A DNA stretch of 64,000 bases from Bacillota bacterium. Lineage in GTDB: Bacteria; Bacillota; Clostridia; Lachnospirales; Lachnospiraceae. Location: assembly GCA_023458035.1 (NCBI GenBank), contig JAEXAX010000034.1, positions 1 through 64,000 of the forward strand, in the 5' to 3' direction. Positions 7,890 to 22,100 of this stretch are shown here, piece after piece (the first letter of the stretch is position 1; the number at the start of each line of letters is the position of its first letter). The notes under the pieces are model-generated. The model saw only the letters and a program-made list of their open reading frames with translations. It was not told the DNA's origin and did not search any database. The translations under genes were made by a program, and so were the position numbers.

Positions 7890-8978
7890 ATGAATATTTA
7901 TGACATTGCCAAGAAGGCCGCTGTGTCGCCGACTACGGTTTCCAGGGTCTTAAATGGGAACAAGGCAGTTCGGCGAGAAACAAAAGAGAGAGTTTTGAAG
8001 GTAATAGACGATATGAACTATGTACCGAGCTCTGTTGCCAGGAGCCTGAGCGTTAAGGGGACATCTAATATTGCGGTGATCGTACCGGATATTACCAACC
8101 CGTTTTTTTCGAGTATTTTATCCGGTATTACCCAAACGGCGGATGAATATGAATACAATACATTCCTGTTTGGCACCGGAGAAGATCCGAAGAAGCAATA
8201 CCGGGTGCTGCAAACGGTCAAGGCTGAAAATTTAAAAGGGATCATCATTGTTCCGGTTTTTGAGAATGATGAAGAAACAGTAAAAATGCTAAAGGAACTG
8301 GAAGGGATGAATGTTCCTATTGTGCTGATTGATCGTGAGATTAACGGTGGCTGCTTTGACGGAGTTTTCAGCAATGATCGGGAAGGCTCGTATCGGGCAG
8401 TCAAGAAGCTGATTGACACAGGGCATCGGAAAATAGCAGTCATTAAGGGGCCGTTGACCTCGAGACCGGGGCGAGAACGCTATGAAGGCTATGTCAGAGC
8501 GATGACCGAAGCCGGAATAGAGATTCGCGAAGAGTATAGCCGCGGCGGCAGTTTTCTGTTGGATGATCTGGCTTATGAGGATACGCATAAGCTGATGACC
8601 CTGTCGGAGCCTCCGACGGCTATTTTTACCGCTAATAACATGGCTTCTCTGGGCTGCATGAAATGCTTGTTTGATATGGGACTGACCATTGGAAAAGACA
8701 TATCTTTGGTTGGCTTTGACGATATTGAAACGCTTAAATATCTCAATATTGATCTGAGCGTGGTGGATCGACCGGTGCAAAGAATGGGGATGGAAGCAAT
8801 GGAGCTTTTGCAATTGCGCTTTTGTGAACAAAAAGAAGACAGAGGGATCACGCGCAAGATTATTATTGACACAGAACTGATCTTAAGAGGGTCGGAGCAA
8901 ATTGATAAAAATCGTCTGGAGGATCCCGACGGTTCCTTAGAAAAAATTATAAAGGCAAAAGAAAAAGGAGGAAGGTGA
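7890..8978 (+). CDS. LacI-family transcriptional repressor of the sugar operon
   Basis: 362 residues. N-terminal LacI HTH at about 2-50 (IYDIAKKAAVSPTTVSRVLNG with hinge SSVARSLSVKGT), followed by a type I periplasmic-binding-protein fold from about 62 to 335 that binds the effector sugar. The last 25 residues are charged. It is the first gene of the operon and has a consensus operator next to the promoter, so it likely represses its own operon until the transported sugar, or its phosphate, is present. The effector cannot be read from the sequence. Confidence 0.88.
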   Translation: MNIYDIAKKAAVSPTTVSRVLNGNKAVRRETKERVLKVIDDMNYVPSSVARSLSVKGTSNIAVIVPDITNPFFSSILSGITQTADEYEYNTFLFGTGEDPKKQYRVLQTVKAENLKGIIIVPVFENDEETVKMLKELEGMNVPIVLIDREINGGCFDGVFSNDREGSYRAVKKLIDTGHRKIAVIKGPLTSRPGRERYEGYVRAMTEAGIEIREEYSRGGSFLLDDLAYEDTHKLMTLSEPPTAIFTANNMASLGCMKCLFDMGLTIGKDISLVGFDDIETLKYLNIDLSVVDRPVQRMGMEAMELLQLRFCEQKEDRGITRKIIIDTELILRGSEQIDKNRLEDPDGSLEKIIKAKEKGGR

Positions 8979-8980
8979 GT

Positions 8981-9910
8981 ATGGGATGCAAGGTAGCTGT
9001 GTTCGGAAGCTATGTGGTTGACCTGATGGGGCGAACCCCTCATTTGCCGGTGCCGGGCGAAACCGTAAAAGGGTCGGTTTTTAAAATGGGGGCCGGAGGA
9101 AAAGGCTTTAATCAGGCGGTGGCGGCGCATAAAGCGGGAGCGGTCGTTACCTGTATCACGAAGATGGGGCGGGATTCCTTTGCTGATGTGGCATTAAACA
9201 CGATGGAAGAATTAGGAATGAGCCGTGAGCATTTGTTCTTTCACGACACCGTTGAGACGGGTATCGCTTTGATTTTGGTAGATGAGAATACCAGTCAAAA
9301 TGAGATCGTCATTGTTCCGGGAGCCTGCGCCACCATCTCAGACGAGGACATTGCCGGTATTGAAGAGGTGATTCGTGAGGCGGAATATGTATTGTTACAA
9401 TTAGAGGTCAATCCGTCTGCCAATGAGTCGGTTATTAAAATGGCGGAGAAGTATCATACCAAAGTCATCCTGAACACAGCACCGTATCAGCCGGTGCGGG
9501 ATGATCTCTTAGAAAAGGTATATATGGTGACGCCGAATGAGGTGGAGGCAGAGGCGATGACGGGGATTCCGGTCGTGGATCTGGAAGGGGCAAAAAAGGC
9601 GGCCAAAGTCTTTTTCGATAAAGGAGTAAAAAAGGTGGTGATCACCCTGGGTGAGAGAGGCGTTTTTGTTTCTTCCGACGGACGGGAGGAGATCATCCCG
9701 GGCTTTCAGGTAAAGGCCATTGACACCACCGGAGCGGGAGATGCCTTTAACGGCGGTTTGCTGACAGCCCTGTCGGAAGGGAAGGATCTTTGGGAGGCGG
9801 CTCGCTTTGCCAATGGTGTAGCGGCATTATCTGTGCAAAAATTAGGGACCACACCGTCGATGCCGACGAGAGCAGAAGTAGATCAATTTTTAAGTGAACA
9901 TAAAGGGTAA
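8981..9910 (+). CDS. rbsK: PfkB-family sugar kinase, ribokinase-like
   Basis: 309 residues. Ribokinase hallmarks are present: GSYVVDLMGRTPHLPVPGET at the start, the GAGGKGFNQAVAAHKAG sugar-site motif, and the ATP-site motif DTTGAGDAF with catalytic base D at about residue 254. I chose the ATG at 8981, 9 bases after AGGAGG (8966-8971); a GTG at 8975 would be only 3 bases from it. It phosphorylates the incoming sugar in the cytoplasm. Ribokinase is the closest named family, but the neighbouring mutarotase is of the FucU type and the binding protein of the LsrB/RhaS type, so the substrate may not be ribose. Confidence 0.8.
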   Translation: MGCKVAVFGSYVVDLMGRTPHLPVPGETVKGSVFKMGAGGKGFNQAVAAHKAGAVVTCITKMGRDSFADVALNTMEELGMSREHLFFHDTVETGIALILVDENTSQNEIVIVPGACATISDEDIAGIEEVIREAEYVLLQLEVNPSANESVIKMAEKYHTKVILNTAPYQPVRDDLLEKVYMVTPNEVEAEAMTGIPVVDLEGAKKAAKVFFDKGVKKVVITLGERGVFVSSDGREEIIPGFQVKAIDTTGAGDAFNGGLLTALSEGKDLWEAARFANGVAALSVQKLGTTPSMPTRAEVDQFLSEHKG

Positions 9911-9930
9911 TTCAGAAAGGGGGTGAGCTG

Positions 9931-10377
9931 ATGCTAAAGGGAATACCGAAGGTGCTGAATCCGGATTTGTTAAAGGCGTTGGCTGAAATGGGTCATGGAG
10001 ATATCATTGTTATAGCGGACGATTTTTATCCGGCAGTCTCAATGGCACAAAGCGGCAGAACGATTCATGCGGACGGAATAGGCGCCGCAGAAATGGTGGA
10101 TGCGGTTTTACAGTTAATGCCACTCGATACGGAGTATACCGAGCATCCGGTGTTGATCATGGACATGATGGAGCACCTGAAGGGGAAAATGGAACGACCG
10201 GCGGTTTGGGACGACTTTATCAAGGCCGTAGAGAAAAATGAACCCAAAGGAGCAGACTGTGTCGGCTTTATTGAGCGATTTGACTTTTACGACAAAGCAA
10301 AGACGGCATTTGTCACCGTATCGACCGGAGAACGTCAGCCATATGGCTGTATCATGTTACAAAAAGGCGTAATGTAG
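9931..10377 (+). CDS. fucU: RbsD/FucU-family sugar mutarotase, FucU-like
   Basis: 148 residues. It carries the family signatures LLKALAEMGHGD (catalytic His in MGHGD), HADG, and the C-terminal F-D-F-Y-x-K-A-x-x-A-F-x-x-V-x-T-G-E-R-x-x-Y-G-C-I-x-L-x-K-G block. Length and this last block resemble L-fucose mutarotase FucU more than ribose pyranase RbsD. It interconverts sugar anomers so that the kinase receives the right form. It starts 5 bases after GGGGGTGAG and lies 20 bases behind the kinase gene in the same operon. The precise sugar is uncertain. Confidence 0.75.
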   Translation: MLKGIPKVLNPDLLKALAEMGHGDIIVIADDFYPAVSMAQSGRTIHADGIGAAEMVDAVLQLMPLDTEYTEHPVLIMDMMEHLKGKMERPAVWDDFIKAVEKNEPKGADCVGFIERFDFYDKAKTAFVTVSTGERQPYGCIMLQKGVM

Positions 10378-10388
10378 GAGGAAAGAAG

Positions 10389-11480
10389 ATGAAGAGTAAA
10401 TCCAGAAGATTATTGGCTTTATTATTAAGTACAGCCATGTTGACCGGGTTGTTGGCCGGCTGCAGCAGCGGTGAAAAAAAGGCCGACACAAAGTCAACGA
10501 CAAAAAATGCGGAACGTATTATTCAGGCAACAGACGTGGCGACCAAAGGAGATAGCGACAAATGGAAAATCGCGGTGGTAATCAAAGATTCTTCCAATGG
10601 CTGGTTTGTCAGAATGGAACAGGGTGTTAAACAATTCGCCCAGGATACCGGCATCAATGCTTACCAAAAGGGGCCGGCAGCCACCGATGCGGCACAGCAG
10701 GTACAGGTGCTGCAGGATGTGATCACCCAGGATATTGATGCCTTGTGTGTTGTTCCGGTTGATCCGGCAGCGGTTGATCCGGTACTGAAGGAGGCTCGTG
10801 ACAAGGGGATCAAGGTGATTGTACACGAGGGGTCCACCTGCAAAAATGTAGACTATTATCTGGAAGCTTTTGACAATGCCGGCTATGGTGCCTTTATCAT
10901 GGATAAGCTGCAAGAGGCTGTCGGGGGCAAAGGAACGTATACGACCATGGTGGCGCATTTAACCAACGCATCGCAGAATGAGTGGGCCGACGGCGCGGTA
11001 GCGAAAGCGAAATCCGCTTATTCGGATATGAAGCTGGCTGGGGGGCTGGAGCGTGTTGAGTCTGAGAATAACTCTGAGAAGGCTTATCAGGTAGCAAAGG
11101 AAGTCCTGAAATCTCATCCTGAAATTACCGGCTTTGTCGGAACCTCTTCCATGGACACACCGGGTATTGCCAGAGCGATTGATGAATTGGGCTTAAAGGG
11201 TAAGGTTTTTGTGGCCGGAACCGGTATGCCGAATGAGTGTCGCGAGCTATTAAAGAGCGATTCTATTTCTTATATTACTCTGTGGGATCCGGCGGAGGCC
11301 GGTTATGCGATGTGCGTAATGGCACGTATGGCTTTGGAAGGCAAGAAAATCGAGGCGGGAACCGATCTCGGTCTGGCGTCCTATTCTAAGCTGGTACAGG
11401 ATAAAGATAAAAAGAATTTCTTTATGGGGGCCGGCTGGATTTCGATCAATAAAGAAAACGTAGATAAGTATGACTTCTAG
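10389..11480 (+). CDS. Sugar-binding lipoprotein of an ABC importer (LsrB/RhaS-like)
   Basis: 363 residues with a lipoprotein signal (LLAGC, lipidated C25) and a type I periplasmic-binding fold. Its order of motifs follows the LsrB/RhaS subgroup rather than RbsB: NGWFVRMEQGVKQFA, a QN-x-W pair in the middle, a G-x-P-N loop, LWDPAEAGYA, and an almost identical end (INKENVDKYDF). The LsrB aspartate before the QN pair is Ser here, so an autoinducer-2 ligand is doubtful. It delivers substrate to the permeases at 13108 and 14126. A terminator directly behind it should give it higher expression than the rest of the importer. Confidence 0.85.
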   Translation: MKSKSRRLLALLLSTAMLTGLLAGCSSGEKKADTKSTTKNAERIIQATDVATKGDSDKWKIAVVIKDSSNGWFVRMEQGVKQFAQDTGINAYQKGPAATDAAQQVQVLQDVITQDIDALCVVPVDPAAVDPVLKEARDKGIKVIVHEGSTCKNVDYYLEAFDNAGYGAFIMDKLQEAVGGKGTYTTMVAHLTNASQNEWADGAVAKAKSAYSDMKLAGGLERVESENNSEKAYQVAKEVLKSHPEITGFVGTSSMDTPGIARAIDELGLKGKVFVAGTGMPNECRELLKSDSISYITLWDPAEAGYAMCVMARMALEGKKIEAGTDLGLASYSKLVQDKDKKNFFMGAGWISINKENVDKYDF

Positions 11481-11500
11481 AATGTGATTGTATACATAGG

Positions 11501-11537
11501 AAATATCACCGCGCTCATCGGTGCGGTGATATTTTTA
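11501..11537 (+). terminator. Internal terminator between binding protein and ATPase
   Basis: A perfect 12-base stem, AAATATCACCGC (11501-11512) with GCGGTGATATTT (11523-11534), followed by T residues. Situated inside the operon, it probably lets only part of transcription read on into the ATPase and permease genes. I see no clear new promoter between it and 11602. Confidence 0.85.
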
Positions 11538-11601
11538 TAGCAATCGGTTTGCGGGGCTTCGGCCGAGAATAGAGGTTCAGTGAAGGAGTGGAGGCAGTGA
11601 T

Positions 11602-13095
11602 ATGTCGGACAGTATTATCAAAGTAACAAATGTAAGAAAATACTTTGGCGGCGTAAAGGCTTTGGATGGAGTTGATTTAGAGATTAAAAAAGGAGAGGTG
11701 CATTGTCTGGCGGGAGAAAACGGCTGTGGCAAATCAACGATCATAAATGTCATCTCCGGGTTTTATACTCCGGATGAGGGAACGATTGAAATCGACGGGG
11801 TGGCATATTCCAAGCTTACGCCAAAGCAGGCAATTGCCAAGGGGATTCAGGTTATTTATCAAGATTTGTCAGTGTTTCCGAACCTGACGGTTATGGAGAA
11901 TTTGGCCCTGAATATGCAATTATCTTCGGGACGTAAGCTTGTCAGCAAAAAGCGTTTTCGTCAAATCGCAAAAGAGGCGATCGCAAAAATAGATTTTGAT
12001 ATTGACCTGGATGAAACCGTAGAAAACCTAACCGTTGGGAACAAGCAGTTGATTGCTATCAGTCGCGCCTTGCTGAACAATGCGAAGCTCATCATCATGG
12101 ACGAGCCGACGACAGCCATTACCAAGAAAGAGGTGAAGGCATTATTTAAGGTGATTCGGCAGCTTCAGGCACAGGATATCGCAGTATTATTTGTATCGCA
12201 TAAGCTGGATGAAGTGTTTGAGATAGCGGAACGGTTTACGATTTTCAGGAATGGAAAAAATGTCGCAAGCGGTTATACAAAAGATTTAGACAGAGAAAAA
12301 TTCACATACTATATGACGGGGCGTTCGATTCAGGAGGTGCCCTATCAATATATTGAAGCTAAAGATCAAGTTCCGGTGTTAGAGGTTAAGCATTTGAGCC
12401 TGAAGAATGGCTTTGCCGATGTCAGCTTTCAGCTTAAGCGAGGCGAGATCCTCGGTATTACCGGCCTGCTCGGCTCCGGAAGAACCGAATTGGTACAGGC
12501 TGTATTTGGTTACAACAAAGCTGATTCGGGTGAGATCCTGATCGACGGCCAGCCGGTTCGCATCAGAAATGTCAAGGATGGAATTCGTCACGGAATCGGC
12601 TATGTTCCGGCAGATCGCGTGACAGAGGGACTGTTTTTGCCGCAATCTATTTCAGACAATATCTCAGTGGAAAAATGGGGTGATTATTCCAATGCCCTGG
12701 GTGTCATTGATCAAAAACAGATACAAAAAGCGGTTGATCGCTGGGTGAAGGAGCTGTCAATCGCGATCCATACAACAGCTGCTCCGGTGGGAACGCTGTC
12801 CGGCGGCAATCAGCAGAAATGTGTTTTGGCCAAGTGGTTATCACTGGACTTGAAGGTGCTGATTTTAAACGGGCCGACTGTCGGGGTAGACATTGGCGCC
12901 AAGTTTGATATTTATGAGTTGATTAAAGATTTGGCACGCAAGGGTCTGGCGGTCATTATTATTTCGGATGATCTGCCGGAAGTGATGTCAAACTGCAACC
13001 GTATTTTAGTGATGCGCCAGGGGCGTGTTACGGGCGAATTAAAGACGCAGGATTTAAGTGAAGAAACCTTGGCAGATATGGCCATATCTAATTAG
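11602..13095 (+). CDS. Sugar ABC importer, double ATP-binding protein
   Basis: 497 residues with two ABC domains, as in RbsA/MglA/LsrA. The N-terminal domain has a canonical Walker A (GENGCGKST), Q-loop (VIYQDLSVFPNLTV), signature-like LTVGNKQL and Walker B (LIIMDEPT). The C-terminal domain has a degenerate Walker A (GLLGSGRTEL) but a full LSGGNQQK signature and a Walker B-like LILNGPTVG in which the catalytic Glu position reads Gly. One functional and one degenerate site is normal in this family. It energises the two permeases that follow 12 and 13 bases apart. Start follows GGAGTGGAGG. Confidence 0.9.
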   Translation: MSDSIIKVTNVRKYFGGVKALDGVDLEIKKGEVHCLAGENGCGKSTIINVISGFYTPDEGTIEIDGVAYSKLTPKQAIAKGIQVIYQDLSVFPNLTVMENLALNMQLSSGRKLVSKKRFRQIAKEAIAKIDFDIDLDETVENLTVGNKQLIAISRALLNNAKLIIMDEPTTAITKKEVKALFKVIRQLQAQDIAVLFVSHKLDEVFEIAERFTIFRNGKNVASGYTKDLDREKFTYYMTGRSIQEVPYQYIEAKDQVPVLEVKHLSLKNGFADVSFQLKRGEILGITGLLGSGRTELVQAVFGYNKADSGEILIDGQPVRIRNVKDGIRHGIGYVPADRVTEGLFLPQSISDNISVEKWGDYSNALGVIDQKQIQKAVDRWVKELSIAIHTTAAPVGTLSGGNQQKCVLAKWLSLDLKVLILNGPTVGVDIGAKFDIYELIKDLARKGLAVIIISDDLPEVMSNCNRILVMRQGRVTGELKTQDLSEETLADMAISN

Positions 13096-13107
13096 GAGGG
13101 GGCAAAA

Positions 13108-14112
13108 ATGAAAGCGAAAAAAATCGTTCGCAGCACAGAATTTTATGTGGGAGTTATTCTCGTTTTGTTCTGCGTGGCTGTACAGATAAAAAGCGGTCAA
13201 TTTTTCACCGGAAATAATCTGGTGGATAATATCAGAGCCTTTTCTATACCGGCAATGTTTTGCATCGGTGAAATGTTTGTCCTGATTTCCGGCGGAACGG
13301 ATGTTTCGTTTCCGGGCATCGCGTCGTTGTCAATGTATGTGGTTTGCTCGCAACTGGATGGTAAGGTGACCAATCCGTTGGTGTACTTTTTGCTGGCCAT
13401 GCTGATCGGACTGACGATCGGCGCCGTCAACGGCCTGATCATCGGCCGGTTTAAATTCCCGCCGCTCATCGTGACCCTTGGCACCAGCAGTATTTGCTTC
13501 GGGGTGATGCAGGGTGTGTTCCAGTCCAGAGAATATCCGTTGCCGGAAAGCCTTTATCGCGTGGGGCAGACGAAGGTGTTTTCGGTGACAAATGCGAGCA
13601 ACGGTTTATCGTCGGACATGCCGGTTGCAGTGGTGATGATGTTGATCATGCTGCTGCTTGGCTGGTTTATTTTAAACAAAACCATGCTGGGCAGAGGTAT
13701 CTATGCCATCGGGGGTGACGCCAAGGCTGCGCATCGCTCAGGCTTTAACGTGTTTGGAATTACTATGTTCATCTATTGCTTTTCCGGCTGCGTAGCCGGC
13801 CTGATCGGTGTTTTGAGAGCAACGATGCTGCTGGCTGTTCATCCCAATAACCTGGAAGGGATGGAAATGACCGTTATTGCGGCCTGCGTTTTGGGTGGGG
13901 TTCGCATCACCGGCGGGAAGGGCAGCATTTTAGGCATGATTTTAGGCATGGCATTATTGACGATTATTGATAATAGTTTGATCTTGCTTGGCATTTCTAC
14001 ACAATGGCAGCGAGTATTTACCGGAATCATCATCATTATCGGAACTGCCGCCTCTGCCATTCAGGCAAGACGAAATGAAAAACAATTGGCAATTAAGTTA
14101 GCGGAATCGTAA
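13108..14112 (+). CDS. Sugar ABC importer permease 1
   Basis: 334 residues, about nine to ten hydrophobic segments, BPD_transp_2 family (RbsC/LsrC/RhaP). Family features include the ISGGTDVSFPGIASLS segment, a G-x-x-N-G-L-I-I-G-R stretch and the EAA-like AIGGDAKAAHRSGFNV cytoplasmic loop. The start follows AGGAGGGGGC. Having two different permease genes in the operon points to a heterodimeric LsrCD- or RhaPQ-type pore rather than the RbsC homodimer. Confidence 0.88.
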   Translation: MKAKKIVRSTEFYVGVILVLFCVAVQIKSGQFFTGNNLVDNIRAFSIPAMFCIGEMFVLISGGTDVSFPGIASLSMYVVCSQLDGKVTNPLVYFLLAMLIGLTIGAVNGLIIGRFKFPPLIVTLGTSSICFGVMQGVFQSREYPLPESLYRVGQTKVFSVTNASNGLSSDMPVAVVMMLIMLLLGWFILNKTMLGRGIYAIGGDAKAAHRSGFNVFGITMFIYCFSGCVAGLIGVLRATMLLAVHPNNLEGMEMTVIAACVLGGVRITGGKGSILGMILGMALLTIIDNSLILLGISTQWQRVFTGIIIIIGTAASAIQARRNEKQLAIKLAES

Positions 14113-14125
14113 GGGGGCGAATAAA

Positions 14126-15136
14126 ATGATGACAATAAAAAAATATCTCAATCATGATAAAAACCTGACCAGACTGTTTGCCATTCTGATAATCGTTACG
14201 ATTTTATTCACAGCGCTAAAGGGCTCCTTGTTTATGAGCGTGGCCAATTTTCAGTCCATGGGAAAACAGTTTCCGGAGTTTGGTTTGCTTTCAATTGCCA
14301 TGGCCATGGCCTTATTTACCGGCGGTATTGATTTGAGCCTGGTATATATTGCCACGTTGTCAGCCGTCTTGGTGGCAAAATTACTGCCTGTTTTGGTGAC
14401 GGAGGATATGTCGGCCGCGCATGCGAATGTGATGATATTACTTTGCTTTGCGGTGGCTGTCGGAGTAGGTGCGCTTTGCGGAGCTATCAATGGTTTGCTG
14501 ATCTCCGGTATCGGGATACCGGCTATTTTGGCGACGCTCGGAACACAGTCGCTGTTTCGCGGCATTGCTGTGGTCTTAACGGGCGGCAGTACTCTCAGTG
14601 GATTTACGCCGCATATGTCGGGGATGATCAATGCCAATGTATTCGGTGTTCCGATAACGGTGTTGATTTTTCTGGTCTGTGCGATTGTGATTGGCTTTAT
14701 CTTAAGCAAAACAGTATTGGGGTATAAGCTCAGGATGTTGGGGACGAACAGCAAGGCGACCTCCTTTTGCGGCATGAATAATGTGAGCCTTTATACGGTG
14801 AGCTATACCCTGGGCGGTATTTTGGCAGCGGTGGCGGGCATCATCATGATCGGCCGTTTCAACTCCGCCAAGGCGGATTATGGCGCTTCGTATACGATGC
14901 AGAGTATTTTGATCGCGGTTTTGGGCGGCGTTGATCCCAGCGGCGGCAAAGGAAACATTCAGGGCGTATGTATCGGCGTCGTGATCATTCAGATGGTGAG
15001 CAGCTGGCTCAATATGTATGAAAATATCTCGAATTTTTATCGTCAAATCATATTTGGCGTGCTGTTGATATTGGTACTGATCATGAATCATTATTTGGTG
15101 CTGCATGAACGAAAAAAAGCGATGAAGAAATCATAA
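14126..15136 (+). CDS. Sugar ABC importer permease 2
   Basis: 336 residues, about nine to ten membrane segments, same BPD_transp_2 family as the preceding gene but clearly diverged from it. It shows FTGGIDLSLVYIATLSAV, INGLLISGIGIPAILATLGTQ and the loop MLGTNSKATSFCGMN. The C-terminus ends in a basic tail. It forms the second half of the pore; the operon ends here. Start codon ATG after GGGGGCG; the next codon is also ATG. Confidence 0.88.
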   Translation: MMTIKKYLNHDKNLTRLFAILIIVTILFTALKGSLFMSVANFQSMGKQFPEFGLLSIAMAMALFTGGIDLSLVYIATLSAVLVAKLLPVLVTEDMSAAHANVMILLCFAVAVGVGALCGAINGLLISGIGIPAILATLGTQSLFRGIAVVLTGGSTLSGFTPHMSGMINANVFGVPITVLIFLVCAIVIGFILSKTVLGYKLRMLGTNSKATSFCGMNNVSLYTVSYTLGGILAAVAGIIMIGRFNSAKADYGASYTMQSILIAVLGGVDPSGGKGNIQGVCIGVVIIQMVSSWLNMYENISNFYRQIIFGVLLILVLIMNHYLVLHERKKAMKKS

Positions 15137-15154
15137 TACGGAAGCGGGACGGGG

Positions 15155-15202
15155 CAGCCGCGTGAACGTTTTTGGCGAAGCGGAATCGTGGCTGTAAATT
15201 TT
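15155..15202 (+). terminator. Possible terminator of the sugar operon
   Basis: CAGCCGCG (15155-15162) can pair with CGTGGCTG (15187-15194, one G-U pair) around a 24-base loop, followed by TAAATTTTT. The long loop makes this only a candidate. Confidence 0.35.
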
Positions 15203-15213
15203 TCATTCCCCCC

Positions 15214-15242
15214 TTTACAGACCTGCCGTTTGGTGTTATTGT
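15214..15242 (+). promoter_or_regulatory. Candidate rpoBC promoter
   Basis: TTTACA (15214-15219), 17-base spacer, TATTGT (15237-15242) with an extended TGT directly upstream of the -10. It is the best promoter-like sequence before rpoB. No ribosomal-protein gene or attenuator that I recognise lies between it and rpoB. Confidence 0.45.
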
Positions 15243-15334
15243 AGAGGATAGACTTTTAGGCTCACTTTTCATGGGGGAAGTATGCCCTAAAGTGGTTAAA
15301 ACGGGTAAAAAATGTAGAACAGGGGTGAATGCGG

Positions 15335-19174
<3,840 letters not shown>

Positions 19175-19185
19175 GAGGAAACAGT

Positions 19186-22100
19186 ATGTCCGAAACTTTA
19201 TACAAGTCGGAAGAGTCGGTTGAGACTCCGGTGATGACGCAGAGAGCGCAGCTGGCAGAGTCGATGGGCATTGGCCAGGAAGACTTCGAGCCGTTGGTGT
19301 TCAATGCCATCAAAATCGGTCTGGCTTCTCCGGAAAAGATCAGAGGGATTTCCCGCGGCGAGGTCACAAAGCCGGAAACGATCAATTATCGTACCTTGAA
19401 GCCGGAACGTGACGGTCTGTTCTGCGAACGAATCTTTGGACCGAGCAAGGACTGGGAATGTCATTGCGGTAAATATAAAAAGAGCCACTACAAGGGCACT
19501 GTCTGCGACAAGTGCGGTGTAGAGGTGACCAAAGCCAGTGTCCGCCGTGAGCGGATGGGACACATCGAGCTGGCCGCTCCGGTATCTCATATCTGGTACT
19601 TTAAGGGGATTCCGAGCCGGATGGGTCTGATTTTGGATCTGTCCCCGAAGGCATTGGAAAGAGTCCTGTATTTTGCTAACTACATCGTGCTGGATCCGGG
19701 TACCACCAAGATGAACTGCGGTGATATCTTAAGCGAGCGCGAGTACCACGAGGCGGTGGATAAATACGGTTATGACAGCTTCCGTGTCGGTATGGGCGCC
19801 GAAGCCATCAAGGAGCTTCTGGAAAGGATCGACCTGGAAGAAGAGAGCCGTATCTTAAAGGAAGACCTGAAGCGTTTTTCCGGTCAAAAGAGAGCCCGTA
19901 CCATTAAGCGCCTGGAAGTGGTTGAGGCCTTCCGTGAGTCGGGTAACCGGCCGGAATGGATGATCCTGACCGTGATGCCGGTGATTCCGCCGGATCTGCG
20001 TCCGATGGTACAGCTGGACGGCGGTCGTTTCGCGACCAGTGATTTGAACGATCTGTATCGTCGTATCATCAACCGTAACAACCGTTTGCGCCGTCTGCTC
20101 GACCTGGGCGCTCCGGATATCATTGTTCGCAATGAGAAGAGAATGCTGCAGGAGGCGGTGGATGCCCTGATCGATAACGGGCGCCGCGGCCGGGCCGTAA
20201 CCGGCGCCGGCAACCGTCCGTTAAAATCCCTGTCCGATATGCTGAAGGGTAAATCCGGTCGTTTCCGTCAGAACCTGCTCGGTAAGCGTGTTGATTACTC
20301 CGGCCGTTCGGTTATCGTCGTAGGACCGGAATTAAAAATTTATCAGTGCGGTCTGCCGAAGGAGATGGCGATCGAGCTGTTTAAGCCCTTCGTGATGAAG
20401 GAACTGGTGGAGAGCGGACAGGCTCACAATATTAAAAATGCGAAAAAGATGGTTGACCGTCTAAATTCAGAGGTCTGGGATGTGCTCGAGAAAGTAATCA
20501 AAGAGCATCCGGTTATGCTGAACCGTGCCCCGACCCTGCACCGTCTGGGTATCCAGGCCTTTGAACCGGTTCTGGTAGAGGGTAAGGCGATCAAGCTGCA
20601 TCCGCTCGTATGTACCGCGTATAATGCGGACTTCGACGGTGACCAGATGGCGGTTCACGTACCGCTGTCGGTAGAAGCGCAGGCAGAGTGCCGCTTCCTG
20701 TTACTGTCTCCGAACAATCTGCTGAAGCCGTCAGACGGCGGTCTGGTAGCGGTTCCGTCACAGGATATGGTGCTTGGTATCTATTACCTGACCCAGCAGC
20801 GTGACGGTGTTCTTGGCGAAGGAAAGGTCTTCAAGGATCTGAACGAAGCCATTCTGGCTTATGAAAACAAAGCCTTAAAGCTGCATGCCAGGATTCGTGT
20901 GCGTTTAAGCCGTGAGATCGACGGAGTGACGTACTCCGGTTTGGTAGAATCAACCCTCGGCCGCTTTATCTTTAATGAAGTGCTGCCGCAGGATCTCGGA
21001 CTGGTGGACCGCAGCATTCCGGGCAATGAATTATTGCTGGAAAGCAATACCCTGGTGGGTAAAAAGGAACTGAAGAAGCTGCTGGAGAAGGTGATCAATG
21101 TTCACGGTTCGACCAAAACCGCCGAAGTACTGGATCAGATCAAGGCCTTGGGGTATAAGTACTCAACCAAAGCGTCCATGACCGTATCCATCTCCGATAT
21201 GACCGTACCGTCTGTGAAGGCCGATTTGATCAAGAAAGCCGAGGAAACGGTAGAAGAGATTACCAAGAACTACAAGCGCGGTCTGATTAGCGAGGATGAG
21301 CGTTATAAAGAGGTGATCGACACCTGGAAGGAAACCGATGAGATCCTGACCAAGGCGTTGCTGGATGGTCTGGACGCCCACAACAACATCTTTATGATGG
21401 CTGATTCCGGCGCCCGTGGTTCCAATAAGCAGATCAAGCAGCTGGCCGGTATGCGTGGATTGATGGCCGATACAACCGGCCATACCATCGAGCTTCCGAT
21501 CAAGTCAAACTTCCGTGAAGGTCTGGACGTATTGGAATACTTTATGTCCGCTCACGGCGCGCGTAAGGGTCTGTCCGATACCGCGCTTCGTACCGCCGAC
21601 TCCGGTTACCTGACCAGACGTCTGGTAGACGTTTCTCAGGAGCTGATCATCCGCGAGACAGATTGCTGCGCAGATCAGGAGGAGATTCCGGGCATCTGGG
21701 TAAAGGCCTTTATGGATGGCAAGGAAGAGATCGAAAGTTTGCAGGAGCGTATCACAGGCCGCTATACCTGTTATGATCTGAAGGACAGGAACGGCAATAT
21801 TATTGTCAAGAAGAATCACATGATCACCCCGCTTCGCGCCGCCCGCGTAATCGCTGAAGGTGTGGATGAGCAGGGGCAGCCGATTACCCGCGTCAAGATC
21901 AGAACCATCCTGACATGTAAGTGTAAAAATGGTATCTGTGCAAAGTGCTATGGCAGCAACATGGCTACCGGCGAACCGGTACAGGTCGGTGAGGCCGTCG
22001 GCATTATCGCCGCACAGTCCATCGGTGAGCCGGGTACCCAGCTGACCATGCGTACCTTCCATACCGGTGGTGTGGCCGGCGGCGATATCACCCAGGGTCT

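Noticed and set aside
8981..15136. Plain ribose (rbs) operon
   Set aside because: The mutarotase is FucU-like, the binding protein LsrB/RhaS-like and there are two permeases, so I did not assign ribose as substrate.
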